64,000 nucleotides of DNA from Ulota crispa (GCA_963920765.1 OY987244.1:28500358-28564357), one strand, 5' to 3'; shown: positions 34,775 through 47,298, counted from the stretch's first letter. Made by a program: numbers and translations. The notes: generated from the letters alone by a model not told the origin.

Positions 34775-34965
34775 CATTCTTGTGTGAAGCAGACGCTCAA
34801 GTGGACAATGAAATCCATGATAATGCAGTAAACCTTGTTGGCCTCCGCTTGTATAGTATAGATGGCGTGATTGTAGTGCTCATCTGAATGACTGAACGCA
34901 GTCATATGATAGGCACCAGACAAACGAGTGTATGTAGTATTGTAATTGCTTTTTGAGAAGAAACA

Positions 34966-35712
34966 TTGTTGTGGACTCACATCCCCCGCCTTCTACTAAC
35001 GTCTAACACTGGGCAGCTCTGCTTGTTGCAAGCTACTGAATCTAGTAAATATGCTGTGGATTTGGAAGTAGCAACTGATTTTCCAAGCGTTTGTAAATTA
35101 GGCCAATGTGCTGCTTTTAATTCTAAGGGAACGGTGTCCAACAGAGCTGTTGAGGAAAACGCGGCAGAGGAAGTCTATAAAGAGCTCCTCCATTCCAAGG
35201 ACGACGTCAACACAAAGCTCGATATCATATCAAGTATGATGCTATCGCTCACTAATGAGGTAAGGGTAGGATTCAAGAGTGCAAATTTGAGTGTGCAGTC
35301 ACAAATGGGTGGACTATTGAGCGAGGTGAAGTTGCCAGCATCTTCCAAAGCAGTAGTGGAGTGCAATGACAAAGTAGATCCCATCTGGGTAAGTAAAGTG
35401 TCTTCCGCTGGTCTCGCGCCACCAAAATTGCAAGGAGAAGTAATTGTCAGTGGTGGACCTCTTGCAACGGAGGTTTGTACAACACTTGTGAAGGACTTGG
35501 AAGTTACCCAAGCCCCGGCGCAAACTCCACCGACAGAAAACGCGTCCGTTGTGACATTCGGGAGAAGGAATGGAGGTCCAAAGAAGAAGCAGATGTGGGT
35601 GCACGGCCCAGACGTGGATCCTCCACGATGGCAAACAAGAGGATCTATGGCCAAGGCAAAGGGAGTCGGGGAATCCCATCGGCCAAACGCGGTGGTGGAG
35701 GTAATGTTCTAA
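34966..35712 (+). CDS. unrecognised CACTA gene, middle part (248-codon frame)
   Basis: The longest open frame of the window. After a Ser/Cys-rich start it has a Glu-rich, coiled-coil-like section (EENAAEEVYKELLHSKDDV), a central hydrophilic section with many Val/Ser, then a basic cluster (GRRNGGPKKKQMWVHG) that could be a nuclear localisation signal, and a Pro/Trp segment. Nuclear targeting and coiled coils suit a DNA-binding accessory transposition protein. This is inference from composition only. Confidence 0.4.
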   Translation: MLWTHIPRLLLTSNTGQLCLLQATESSKYAVDLEVATDFPSVCKLGQCAAFNSKGTVSNRAVEENAAEEVYKELLHSKDDVNTKLDIISSMMLSLTNEVRVGFKSANLSVQSQMGGLLSEVKLPASSKAVVECNDKVDPIWVSKVSSAGLAPPKLQGEVIVSGGPLATEVCTTLVKDLEVTQAPAQTPPTENASVVTFGRRNGGPKKKQMWVHGPDVDPPRWQTRGSMAKAKGVGESHRPNAVVEVMF

Positions 35713-35879
35713 ATCCAATGAACTTTGTAAACTTTCTTTATTGCAACTTTGCCCTACTGCTACCAAGAGTACTGTCCATTTGCAATGGACAATTTCTAAA
35801 GGTCTGAACGTGTCCACCCATGGAGGATGATTGCAGTTGTTTAGAGGAGACAAAACTGCCAAGCAGGTAGGCAAAGATT

Positions 35880-37035
35880 TTGTGGAAGACAGTGACGCCC
35901 CCCTCTAGGAAGACTCATAGAAAATATGCCACCAAATTGAACCTCCGCACAGCGGCCAAAAAAACCAAAACCGCAGAGAAGTTCCCAATCTTTTGTGTGT
36001 CCGAGAACCCCCCGCAAAAGCTCATAGTCTTGAATGCAGTAGGGCTTCTCTGCAACATTAGACCCCTTCATGATAGGCGTGGATGGGGACTAGATTTGCC
36101 CACGCTATACCAGAATGACTTGAAGCTGAATGTAAAGCAGAGAAATGGATGCAGCCCCTTCCTTGCTAAGCTGCAAGAATGCTTCAACATCGGTCTTTGG
36201 TCCCCCGTTGATGCGGCTATCCTACTTGCACTGGTGGATTTCCTTGAGGTAGGGTCTGGTATCAAGTTTTCATTTTTATGAGGGAGCAAAGTGGGTAGTG
36301 GCTCAAGAGATGTGCAAAAGTTGTTCAACGCGATGCAAGACCAAGCAGCAGGGAAAAACCACATCCTGCAGGTCGATTGGGAGACTAAGGCAACGGCGTT
36401 CTCTCCCCCTCCCCTCAAGAACATACTGTCCATTCCAAAATGGAATCCACTGCTGGAAAATGATGACTTCCTCCTGAAGATTGTGGTCCCTTTTGAAGCC
36501 TTGGGTCAGAACCCCTCCTCCATTTCAAATTGCATATGCAACATGGAGGTCGCCATATTGTCATGTACAACCGCTGAGCTTCTAGTAATGTTCCTGTGGT
36601 TGGACGTGTTTGGCATGTCCTCAATTTTCTATGTGTTTGCAAGATTTACTAGAATATTTCTTGCTGAACGTGCAGGTCACGAAGGACGCAAGGCCAATGA
36701 CCGGGGTATTGCCGGTAAAGGAGAGCCCAGATAAAAAGAACAAATTGGTCGTCAAGGCAAGTGTGAAAATCTTGCAGATCAACGAAGACAACAACGCCAC
36801 CAACACTGTGGTCACTCGTGGAGTTGTCATAAATCTTGCAGGCGCGAGTTTACATTTCAAACCCATAGAGGAGGGAAATTTGTCTGTGATAATCTCTTCC
36901 ATTGTCCTAGGGAAGGAGGGGGTCCTACTGTTCAAGGGCAACTACCGCGACAATCCTCCTATGGAGATAGTGAAAGATGCCCTAAATTCTATTACAAAAT
37001 GGATAATGGCTGCCATGGTTGCAAATTTGCTATGA
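35880..37035 (+). CDS. unrecognised CACTA gene, 3' exons
   Basis: Three coding-like blocks look spliced: 35880 to about 36249 (ends FLE before GTAGGG), about 36280-36584 (FNAMQDQAAGKNHILQVDWE, ends before GTAATG) and 36677-37035 (after CGTGCAG; contains NLAGASLHFKPIEEGNLSV and ends NLL-stop). The last block is rich in Val/Ile with regular polarity, like a beta-rich domain. Codon use is more coding-like than elsewhere in the element and no internal stop occurs in the last two blocks. Not recognised; possibly still functional. Confidence 0.4.
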
Positions 37036-38375
37036 GCCCTAAGTAATTCTTGAGGAGTATGGACTGACCTTGAACCATTCACTATGTTCCTTGTAACGTG
37101 AAGTCATTACCAATGGCTACAATGTAGCTGTTTTTGTTTTGGACTAAGACATGCTCCAAGCCTTTATGAAGGAATTTTGGATTTCTGAGATTTTTCTACT
37201 CATTCATTTTGTACTTGCTTGTGGGACCTTCTCCACTGTGTATGATGAGGTTTTGAATGTCCTAAGCGGCACAGAAATCACGTAGCGCATCTAAATAAAC
37301 TAAGGAATGTTATTGGAAATTGAAAGTGCATAATTACCTCAAAGGCATGTTTTGGTACACCAAATGACAGTGTGACCCTACATGGGAGTAACCCTACACT
37401 GTCACATTTACAAGCTGCATTTGTAGAAGATGACTACCCACAGTCACACAATGAAATGGGATCCTCCATAGTAAATAATGGATGAATGAGTAGAAATTGT
37501 CACTGCATGGAGTCTCAGTAACTAAATCCTAAACCCTATCAAAATCCACATCAGCATAAACCCACTCAACTAACAGCATGTGTCAAACCAAAAACCACAA
37601 ACAATTCAGGGAGCTGTGACAATTGACATGTGCAAATTTTGGTGAAACTGCATGGTCTTGTCAATGACTGACAAGGAGCTTTGGAAAGTGTCAGAGGATT
37701 TGAGAGTGCTTTCTTGAAGTAGACGCCAGTATCTGACAACCTACCCGAGTTGGAAAATAGTTACATGTTAGGGAAAATAATACCCTTGGGACGTTTCCCA
37801 AAATCGTACAGAACAGCAGCATATTGTGACTACAAATATGACTCCACCAAAATGTGACTAAAAATGGATGTCTAGTTGAAGTTACAGGAGCCGAAACATG
37901 ACCCTGTGAAGGCAAAGTCACCAAAAAAGACATGTGACCGCAAATGTGACTGTAGGGAGTTATGTTAGCAAGTCAGAAAAGTGGCCTTTTCTAGTAGTGT
38001 CAAAAAAATATGAGGTTTAAGGTCATTACATGCTTAACGTCAACCAATTTACGGCTTTCAAAATCTACTTCTGTATTTTTTTTAAATGGATTTCTAATGC
38101 GGATTTTTCTCCAAGCTCGAGTGTATTTGAGGCTCATTTTCAAGATCTTCCAACACTAAAAAACTCAAGATTGCAATGGACACCCTTGTACAAAATCTTG
38201 AATAGAAAAATCATGAACATTCATTTTCAAAATCAACTTTTTGATACTAAAAATGGACTTCAAAACAAACATGTGTTCAAAAGAAAATTCCAAAAATAGT
38301 AATTTGAGAAGATTTTATTTGTCTTCAAAGTTTTGCAAACACCCAAATTGGGTGCCTTGGGCATTTAGGGGCTAA

Positions 38376-39241
38376 GGCAAATTTCTTCACATTTGATTAA
38401 TCTTTCAACAATGCAAGGCCTTCCATCATTTGATAATAATTGAACATTAAGGGGTTTAAAGCTCAACTCAAATAGCTAAATCTTGTTTTTTTTGTTTCAT
38501 TTTCCAAAAAAAAAGTTGATTTTGTAAAGTTATCTCAAGGGTTGTTCTGAAATTTCTCTTGTTTTCTTTTAAACAAGTCAACTTGTATTTCTTATTTTTC
38601 ACACAAGAGAGTCCATGTTTGCACATCTGCTCACCTTGCTAGGTGCACAATTTTTTATTTATTTTATCATGAAGAAATTCAATTTTGCATAAGAGAGCTA
38701 TAATTTTTGCAAATCAATTATGCTTTGAAAATTTTATTTTTTAGAGGTTTGAGATCCCTATTGAATGTAATAAGTGTAGATTATAGGTGTACCTAAAATA
38801 GGCCTAGATTGCCATGTTTAAAACAAAAATGTGGTGTAATACCTTTTATAAACTTTACAACCCATTAGGGCAAATTTTCACGATGTATCTTAATTGGACA
38901 TTATTAATGATTAGCATTTTTCAACTTTAGAAAACACAAACCACCAATTTTATGTTGCTTCTTACAAGAAATTTACTAGAACACCATTTCCATTTCCAAT
39001 TAAGTTGTTTTCTAGCACAATTCCATGCACGCCGTTGTAACTACCTTGTTGTTTCCACAATTCTTTGATTCCACTATAAAATGGAAGTTGGCCCTTAAAG
39101 TACCTTTAAACTAGGAGTCCAGGCTAGTTTTGAGTATTTGCCTCTTCCAATGATCAACTCTTGTTGGTTAATTTTGTAAAAATATTCACAAAATTGTTAC
39201 AGTAAGAGTCATAGCCAAATTTTTGAAATAGAATTTAGTAT
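38376..39241. other. no gene recognised
   Basis: AT-rich sequence between elements B2 and A3. Only short accidental frames. Confidence 0.45.
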
Positions 39242-39245
39242 TTAA

Positions 39246-40440
39246 TCCCTAAAGGCTCAAGCCCTTTTTTTTGTGAAAGTCATTGAAAACTGTCACTTTG
39301 GGGAGAATGAGTAGAAAATTAGGAAATAAAATTTGTTTTGCAAATCCAACCATGGGATCTTGCCTTAGACTAGAAGAGGTACTTTTGGGAAAAAAATCAG
39401 GTCATTATAGATGGAGAGGAGGGAGATATTTACATCTGAAGTGAAAAAAAAAGGTTCTTTTCCATGCTGTCCAAAAATTTTAGAAGCCTTTGACCACTCT
39501 TACATGAAAAAAATTGCTATACCCAAAGTTGAGCTTTTATTTTTCCAAGTAGAAGATCAAATTAGGTATATGTGGGAGAATTTTCAAATCAATTAGAACT
39601 ATACAATACATGTAACATCATATTAGGTAAATTGGGCAAAAGAGGTCATTTTGGGACTTCTGAAGGTTTGGGGTGATCACCCCAAACCAAGCTCCAACAT
39701 TTTTTTTTTTGTACACGTGTCCTCACCTAAGAGGAGGAATTTATGAGGGAAAAAATCTTAGTGGCTCAAACTAAATATGATACTTTTGAATTTGGTTTGA
39801 GGTAACTTTTTGGGTTTGAGGTGGAGTACAAAATGGTACCTTTGTTTTTCCCAATTTACCTAATATGACGTTATGGGAAAAAAATAGTAAGTAAAAAGAA
39901 GTAGAGAATGAGTCAAATCACTAAATTGATAAGAATTTAATTATTGAAAGGAAAAATGCAAATCCCAATGGTTATAATGTTCTAATAAACAACCTACTTC
40001 CTCAGTTGTAGTTTTTTTCCAAAATATTGAAAATTGTGGAAAATAAAGGACCTCAAAGTTTATTTTAGTGTATAGGATCCGTAGCTGCTCACAAACTAAA
40101 ACATCTGATAACTTTTATCTCATTGATTGAATTGAATGATTCAAAGCTTCCCACATATTAAAAAAATCTAAAGAACCAATTTCAGATTTTTATTTGTAAA
40201 AGATACAAATTTTAAAGAAGTTTTTGGGCTGCCTGGAATACCCTCCCTCCCCCTAGTTGCGGAAATTCTTGCATAACTTCTTTGTCAAATGTTGTAATGA
40301 AGAAAAAATTAGATGCCCGCGTAGCTCTTAGAATTCTCCGCCTTCAATAAAAGTTTCAAAAAATTACAAAAAGTAGCTTATCCAAAGGTACATGCCCAAA
40401 ATCCATTTGTCCCCTTGAGGGACAGTTGGACCTTTAGGGG
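39246..40440 (-). mobile_element. TTAA-flanked CCCCTAAA-family element A3
   Basis: Flanked by TTAA at 39242-39245 and 40441-40444. The left end TCCCTAAAGGCTCAAGCCC and right end TTGGACCTTTAGGGG form the inverted repeat. The family phrase ATGCCCAAAATCCATTTGTC lies near the right end, so this copy is inverted. A 259-bp element of another family sits inside at 39614-39872. Confidence 0.82.
39614..39872. mobile_element. 259-bp inverted-repeat miniature, family M, copy 1 (nested in A3)
   Basis: The ends AACATCATATTAGGTAAATT and (reverse complement) AACGTCATATTAGGTAAATT are 20-bp arms with one mismatch. A further inner palindrome GGTTTGGGGTGATCACCCC follows. Inside, the phrases CCTCACCTAAGAGGAGG and GTGGCTCAAACTAAAT are shared with copies at 44098-44371 and 48388-48647. 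Confidence 0.78.
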
Positions 40441-40444
40441 TTAA

Positions 40445-41378
40445 AAGACAAGATTTAACACAACTCCAATTTTAAAATTAAGTTCTCCAAAAACAAGAGG
40501 TCAATTCTTGGCCTTGGAGCCATTGTTCAACTTTATAAAATTATAATTGTTTGAATAAAAATATACTCTTTTGAAGTAACCAACATAATAAGATGGAATA
40601 AGAATATCAATGACACTGCTTGATTTCTTTGTTTTATCCCTTTTCTTCCAAATTATTTTAAGGTTTGCCCTAGTGACCTTTATTTTTTGGCTTGAAAGCC
40701 TTGACACATAAGAGAATTGGCCCCCTTATACTCTTATCATAAAGAAAACTTGAAATCCTTCTTTAAATCATTTGGGCAATTTTTGGTTGAAATCGCCCCA
40801 ACTTTGCATGGCCTTCACTCCTAGTGTAAAGTTGCTTTAGAATCACACATTGACAATTCACACCTTCTTCTATTGCACCGTTTCTTTGACTTCCTTCAAC
40901 CTTGAGATCAATTTCGGTTCATGTTCCAGGCTTTTGAACACAATTATACTTCTGTTTACTTCATTTCTTTGTCTTTCAACAGAATTCAGTTTCCTGATTC
41001 GACCTGCTCTTATGATTTACTCTTTGGCACTCTAGGAACTGAAATTTGATGGTTGATATGAGCGATGTAGTGCTATATTGCTTTTGAGTTTTCAAAATTC
41101 TGGAAGGATTTAAAGCTTTTGGGTTTGTGATTATTGATTGCATTACTTCTGGACAGAATTAGGGTTAGGTGTCTCCTTTCAGTTTAGTTTTTTAGGTCAG
41201 TGTGTGTGGGGTAAAGTTTACGCTACATTTTATGTTAGCAAGGTCTTATCGTCTGCTCTTATTTATTTTGTGTATTTTATCTCTTTGCAACATGGATATC
41301 TATTCAAAGTTTCCCTTTACTCTTATCAAAGGTTGTGATATCTGTACACTGAGAAGAGGTTAGTGACAAATTGCTATT
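40445..41378. other. no gene recognised
   Basis: Single-copy-looking sequence between A3 and A4. Frames of 60-66 codons (40850-41035, 41138-41338) are hydrophobic and lack recognisable domains. Confidence 0.45.
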
Positions 41379-41382
41379 TTAA

Positions 41383-42242
41383 CCCCTAAAGACCATTGTC
41401 TCTATGGGGGACAAATGGGACAAATGGGATTTTGGGCACATATCTATGGCTTCAATTTTTATCTTGATTCTTTTAAACTTTTTTAGAAGATAGAAAAACA
41501 TATTAACTTTTGGAGAATATGATTTTTATTCCAATCGATGTTAGGGAGCAAATGTTATGCTCAAATAAGCACAAATTTGGGGAGTCTGGGCAACATTTGA
41601 AGCTTGGATTCATTCCATTTGGGCTAGTTATGAGAAAGTTATGGACAATCTTGTTTTTTGGGCAATTCAAGCATCTTTTTGAAAAAATAACTTATAAACT
41701 TCATTTTTGAGTGCAAGTTTAACATTTTTCCAAAAAAAATTGTTGGAAAGGGTGAAGTTTGCTTTCTAGAACAATCTCACCATTGGGATTATTGCATTTC
41801 AATTCCATTGTAGGGCTATTAACAATTTGAGTTTTTGTTCAATCTCATACCTTCTTCTACCTAATGTTTTTTTTGAAGAATGAAAATTAAGTATTTTGTG
41901 TTTTGATTTTTTCTCAAAGGTTCTCAACTCAATTTTCCACCATTGGAAAATAAACTTCAAAATTGTCTGGTGCAAAAATTTGAAGTTAAAAAAGTTCAAA
42001 GTCAAATAATCTAATCATGCAAGGTGCAAAAAACCTTGTTTTTACACTTTGAATGCAAATATCTTCCAATTTGTGCGGTCAAAGTTCTTGAGTTTTGTGC
42101 AACACATTTTTGTACTAGTCTAGTACAAGATCCTACAATTAGATGTGCAAAAATACTAATTTTCAAACTTTATTATTCTTTGCCATAGAGGTGGCAGTTT
42201 TGAGTGTCTTTTGACAAAATAAAGGCCATGGTCCTTTAGGGG
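41383..42242 (+). mobile_element. TTAA-flanked CCCCTAAA-family element A4
   Basis: TTAA on both sides (41379-41382, 42243-42246). It starts CCCCTAAAGACCATTGTC and ends GGTCCTTTAGGGG. It contains a GGGACAAATGGGATTTTGGGC subterminal motif with a GGGACAAATG duplication. Non-coding. Confidence 0.85.
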
Positions 42243-42246
42243 TTAA

Positions 42247-44097
42247 CTGAAGATTCGTCTTCTCATATTTCATCCAATTTGTTCATATAGTGTGAGAATC
42301 AAGTGCTGCTTATTGTTAAGAATTTGAGATAAATCACCAACATTATGTTTCTCTTTTTTGACATATTTGCATAGATCGTATGGGGATTTTCTTCTTACAG
42401 GCTTTGTTTCTTTATCATCCAACACACGTAATGTTCTCCTTTGATTCTGCTGCTATAACATTAACCGTAACTGAGTTATATCTTTCACGATATGAGCAAT
42501 CTAATTAGCTACGGAGTATTTCAGAACTATGAAAACTCACACTATTTAGGGTTAGGGTTGTCTATCCTTTTCTACAGCTCTTTTATTCCTTGAGCAGCAG
42601 CTTATTTCTGTTTGGATTCTGTTCATTCACGAGGGTAGCATTTTGAAATGAATGTATTTGAATGTTTTTCAGCAGCTACCTTTTGCTTGCATATTGACAC
42701 ACTTTTACTTGGTTGAAGCCTTGTTCAAAGTTACATATTTGTTGTTTGATGCCAAAACATCAGTTTAGTCTATCTTCATTTTTTTCTGTTTTAGCCTGAA
42801 GGAACTCAAGTCTTCCTTCGATAGTAGAGTATTTGCAAGCCGTCACTTGATAAACATGGAGTAATCGCAGTTAACTGGTGTCTTATATACTACTCGTACA
42901 AAAAAAATTCATGCTATATTTGAAGCTTACCTTCAGTGTCAGTATTAGGGTTTCAAGGCGTGGTAGATTTCTCAACAAAATAGTTTTTTCTCTCTGCCCC
43001 TTTTTGCTGGACAAGAATCCTCCTTTTATATGGTGGTTTCAAAGCTATTGTCTAGCATTATTCTTCAATTTCTTAGAAGAGAGCCCCTGCTTGCACTTTG
43101 ATAAACAAAAACTCCAAAAGTCTTAAGAAAATTCTGTTTACCCTGACGTTTGAAACCTCCTGTATTGTCTTGACATTCATTTTTTTCTGCCTTTGTCTTT
43201 GCTTATCTTCATTCCTCAATTCTGATAAGACTCATCAGTGCAATATTTCTTATTGAGTGGAATAAAGTATTCACTTGATATATGAGTGCAGACTAAGATG
43301 GCTCAAGACAAAATTGCAAAATATTCTCAAATCTGAGATGGCTCAGATTTGATAAAAACTTGCTAGTTTCTATGAGTAGCCCCACTTATGGGTATTCTAG
43401 TTTATAGGCATAAAGTCAGCATTTATTAAGGGAGGTGGAAGTTTTACAAGCAAATTTAGTGATGTTTTCTATAGTTGAGCCTAGAATGGCTCGCTAAGTC
43501 CATACAACAGTGAGTGAGCTTGCAATATTCATATGTTTACAGACCCAGATGGCGACGCCCTCAGCTATTGCTATACTCTCCTGATTTCCAAATGAGTAGA
43601 ATCTTCTGCTTCCAATGTTTGTAACCAGTTCTTTGGCTTCTGATTATTTATGCTGTTTTTGCAGAGATGGCTATACACTAAAAAGATATTTAGATACTTG
43701 TATTTTATCCAGCTTGTGGGTGATTCACAAGTCATATTTATGGTGGTGTCTTTCATTCTTCAACTTTCCTTAACTTTTAGATACAGGATACTACCGGTAC
43801 TTCTATCAACGTGAGCATTCTAACACATGCTGGAGTGTGATGTTTGAAAAATATTTATTGTTTGGGGCACATTTTTAGGTTGAAAAGTGAGATCAATTTT
43901 TATTTTTATATTATTTAGTTTGAGTTTCTTACGCAATTTCAATGTGAAAGAGTGGGAGAATGACAGTAGACAACCTAGTTTGTACTCAGTTCTTAGTGGC
44001 CATAGATATTTAGCCAAGTTATGCTAACACATATTGTTAATGTTTTCAGTAGCGTATGAAAGGATGAGTTGTTATTCAGTGCAGAAGATTTTATTAA
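42247..44097. other. repeat-poor stretch, no gene recognised
   Basis: T-rich sequence without the local element families. The phrase AGATGGC recurs at about 43298, 43336, 43548 and 43667, three of them soon after a CAG, as if alternative first exons. The frames that follow are only 7-12 codons. Could be intron or untranslated sequence. Confidence 0.3.
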
Positions 44098-44371
44098 AAT
44101 CCTCTTATTCATTAATTTGGGAAAAATGGTACATTTTGGGACTTTCAGGAAGTTTTAGGATGTTTGAGGTGATCACCTCAAACCGAACTCAATGTTTTTT
44201 TTTTTTTTTGTACATATGCCCTCACCTAAGAGGAGGGATTTGAGAGGGAAAATTTTTTAGTGGCTCAAACTAAATCTGATACCTTTGAATCTAGTTTAAG
44301 GTAACTTTTTGGGTTTGAGGTGGAGCACAAAATGGTACCTCCGTTTTTCCCAAATTAACGAATATGGTGTT
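44098..44371. mobile_element. inverted-repeat miniature, family M, copy 2
   Basis: ATTCATTAATTTGGGAAAAA at the left mirrors the right end (reverse complement ATTCGTTAATTTGGGAAAAA). It holds the palindrome GAGGTGATCACCTC and the family phrases CTCACCTAAGAGGAGG and CACAAAATGGTACC. Confidence 0.78.
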
Positions 44372-45360
44372 CTTACCTCTCTTGCGAGACTTCATAATTG
44401 GCTTCTATGAGGTTTTATTTTTTGGTGTTCTCAGTTGCAATAAAACATCTCATGTTGCGTTTGTGAGAGACCTTAGTGTATTGATGGTGGAATTGTTAAC
44501 ATCATGAGAACTTTTGCTGAATATAATGATGCCACTTATTGAGTTCACAAACTACTTTGTTTGTTGCATCAACACTAGTCACGAACAGTGTTCATTGAAA
44601 GCAAATTTCGATAGTAATTTTTTCATTTTCAAATCAGATGTACACTTCACGGACACTCATAGGTAACTTCATTTCCGAAGTGTTGCCCAATTGAAAATAG
44701 CATTACGTATAAGCATAGGCAAAATGATTAATTATAGCAATATTGAACACATGACATCATCTGCATACGTAACATTGATTGGTGTGTATTTAAAAACTAG
44801 GTTTAAGCATAGTTGAGCATGTTTGAGAGTGTTTGAGATTATATTTCTAAACAAGCATTTATGATACAAGAAGATTTATTCTTGTAGCATTAGCTTGGTT
44901 TTCAAATAAGACAATCATTCAAACTTTTTCAAAGTAGCTTCTGTTGATGCAGAGCCTCCTCCCTTGCAATCCACATCTGATAATCCTATTTGCTTGCTTT
45001 AGTTTAAGTACAGTTGGCAATATTGACATATGTCTATCAATCGAAGTTGATTGAGTACCAAGGCTTTCATTCTTGAACTCCAGATATTAGGAACTTTGTA
45101 TCCAAAAAGGGTGTAAGAATTAGAACGTTTGGATACCCACTTTTTATCCGTTAAAATTTGCAACTGGATTCAAGAATACCTGAAAAGAGCTGTGTCCAAG
45201 AATGTTGTGTAAAGTACCTTTCTCTTCCGTCAACGAGCTTGGTACTGATTTCAGAACAGAAGGCGAAAGGTGGGTGAGCTGCATTGGATGTCCTCCAAAT
45301 TCTTCATGGATGTGCAAAAGTTCTTTTCTTCACGTGTAAAGTTCCAAGTTGTCTGTTTAA

Positions 45361-46279
45361 CCCCTACATCCCTGAGTGTCCCCTCGGGCGACAAATGAGA
45401 TTTTGGGCAGGTACCTACAGCCTCACTTTTTTTCTTATTTTTTTGAAATATTTTTTGAAAATAGGAAAACACATTAGTTTTTGTGGAATATAATTTTTAT
45501 TCCAATCCATGCCCAAAAGCAAAAGTTATGTCTATATAAGCAAAAAAATTTGGAGATCGGGCAATAAAAAAAAATTACAAAAATTTGAATTTTTTTTTTT
45601 AAATATCCTTCTCATAGGTTATAGTTTTTTACACATCTAAAGCTTTGATTCATTTCATTTGGACTAGTTATGAGAAAGTTATGGACAATCTTGTTTTTCG
45701 GGCAGTGCAAGCATCTTTTTGAAAAAATAACTTATAAACTTCATTTCTAAATGCAAGTTTAACATTTTTCAAAAAAATTGTTGAGGAGGGTGAAGTTTGC
45801 TTTTTAGAACAATCTCACAGTTGGGATTATTGCATTTCAATTCCATTGCAGGGTTATTAACAATTTAGGTTTTTGTTCAATCTCAAACCTTCATCCACCT
45901 AATGATTTTTTAAAGAATGAAAATGAGATATTATTGGTTTAAGTTTTTTTTGAAGATTCTTAACTCAATTCCCCACCATAGAAAAATAAACCTCAAAACT
46001 ATGCAATACAAAAAATTTAAGTTAAAAAAGCTCAAAGTCAAATAATCTAGTAATGCAAGGTGCAAAGATGCTTGTTTTTTACAATTCAATTGCAAATATC
46101 TTGCAATCTGTGCGGTCAAAGTTTATGGATTTTTGTGTACACATTCTTATACAAGTCTAGTACAAGATCCTATGGTTAGATATACCAAAAGACCAATTTT
46201 CAAACCTTTTTACTCTTTGCAATAGGAATTGCAGTTTTGGGTGTCTTTTGACAAAATAAAGGCCCTAGGGATTTAGGGG
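45361..46279 (+). mobile_element. TTAA-flanked CCCCTAAA-family element A5
   Basis: TTAA flanks (45357-45360, 46280-46283). Starts CCCCTACATCCC, ends CTAGGGATTTAGGGG. Closely related to A4 (shared GGACTAGTTATGAGAAAGTT). Non-coding. Confidence 0.83.
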
Positions 46280-46353
46280 TTAAGGTCTTGGATACATATT
46301 TCTTTCAAACGTACAAACTGCATTACAGACAAAACTCCTTTTGGCTTCATTAA

Positions 46354-47298
46354 CCCCTAAATGACCAACTGTCCCCTCGGGGGACACATGGATTTTGGGC
46401 ATGTACCTTTAGCTAATCTACTTATTGTGATTTTTTGAAACTTTTATGGAAGGTGGGAAATTCAAAAATCTATGTGGGCATCTAACTTTTTCTTCATTCT
46501 GAAATTTATTGAAGAAGTTATGCATGAGTTTCTAAAAAAAGGCAAGGGTGGGCAACCCAAAAAAAAATTCAAAATTTATTTATTTTTAAATAAAAACCTG
46601 AAATTGGTTCTTTAAATTTATACAAATGTGGGAATTTTTTATTCAATTTTGATTGATGAGATGAAAGTTATGAGAAGTTTTAGTTTGCGGGTAGGTATGA
46701 GACTCCCAAACCTCCATTATTTTTGCCCCTTGTAGATTTTGTTACTTTACTTTTTTGAGTTCTTTGTGTTTTTTCTTTTATTCTTTTTTTTTTCCAAGTT
46801 GTAGTAGACTAAGATTCCTTGGATTTTACCATTTGGATCAAAGTAATTTAGATCTCTCAATTTTACATAAATCCTCCAACTTTGCCTAGTGTATATGCAA
46901 ATTTCATGGCCTTACGGCATTGCAGGATTTTACAAAGTATGATTCACAGCTCCATTTCATTTGAAAATTCTCCCACATTTACCTAACTTGGTCTTCTACA
47001 TGGGAAAAATAAACCTCAACTTTGCGTAGAGCAATTTTTTTGATATAGGACCTGTCAAAGGCTTTTGAAATTTTTGGGCAGTAGGGAAAAAACTTTTTTT
47101 TCACTTCAAATGTCAAAATCTCACTCCTCTACTTCTAGAATGAGTTGAAAATTTTCCCACTAGTACCTCCCATAGTCTAGGGCAAGATCTTATGGTTAAA
47201 ATTTCAAAAATACTTCTTTTCCTACCTATCTACTCATTCCCCCAAAAGTGGCAATTTTCAGTGATTTTCAAAGAAAAAAGGGCTTGGTCCTTTAGGAG
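46354..47298 (+). mobile_element. TTAA-flanked CCCCTAAA-family element A6
   Basis: TTAA flanks (46350-46353, 47299-47302). Starts CCCCTAAATGACCAACTGTC with the hairpin TGTCCCCTCGGGGGACA. Ends TTGGTCCTTTAGGAG. Non-coding. Confidence 0.85.

Larger units (their letters stand above)
20810..37999 (-). mobile_element. 17.2-kb CACTA (En/Spm-type) transposon
   Basis: The ends CACTACTAGAAAAG and, at the right, CTTTTCTAGTAGTG are 14-bp near-perfect inverted repeats. TCA is duplicated on both sides (20807-20809 and 38000-38002), the 3-bp signature of CACTA. Removing it restores continuity of host element B2. TGTGACT/AGTCATA motifs cluster near both ends. Contents: LTR-like copy 2, TNP2 transposase remnant, SET-domain frame, unassigned frames, LTR-like copy 3, and a multi-exon plus-strand gene. 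Confidence 0.92.
7626..38371. mobile_element. TTAA-flanked element copy B2, split by two giant insertions
   Basis: The left end CCCCTAAATGCCCAAGGC starts at 7626 after TTAA (7622-7625). The matching inverted right end GCCTTGGGCATTTAGGGG ends at 38371 before CTAA (a one-base decay of TTAA). The host element is three pieces: 7626-7826, 20734-20809 and 38003-38371. Joined, these match the order of sequences in copy B1 (for example ATTATAATGTTTGA, then GTGTTAAAA, then TTGGTCA, then AAAAAATATGAGG). The pre-insertion element was therefore about 0.6 kb and, like B1, without a transposase. Confidence 0.85.

Noticed and set aside
42247..44097. Host gene with several short first exons starting AGATGGC
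   Set aside because: The frames after each ATG close within about a dozen codons and no downstream exon could be linked.
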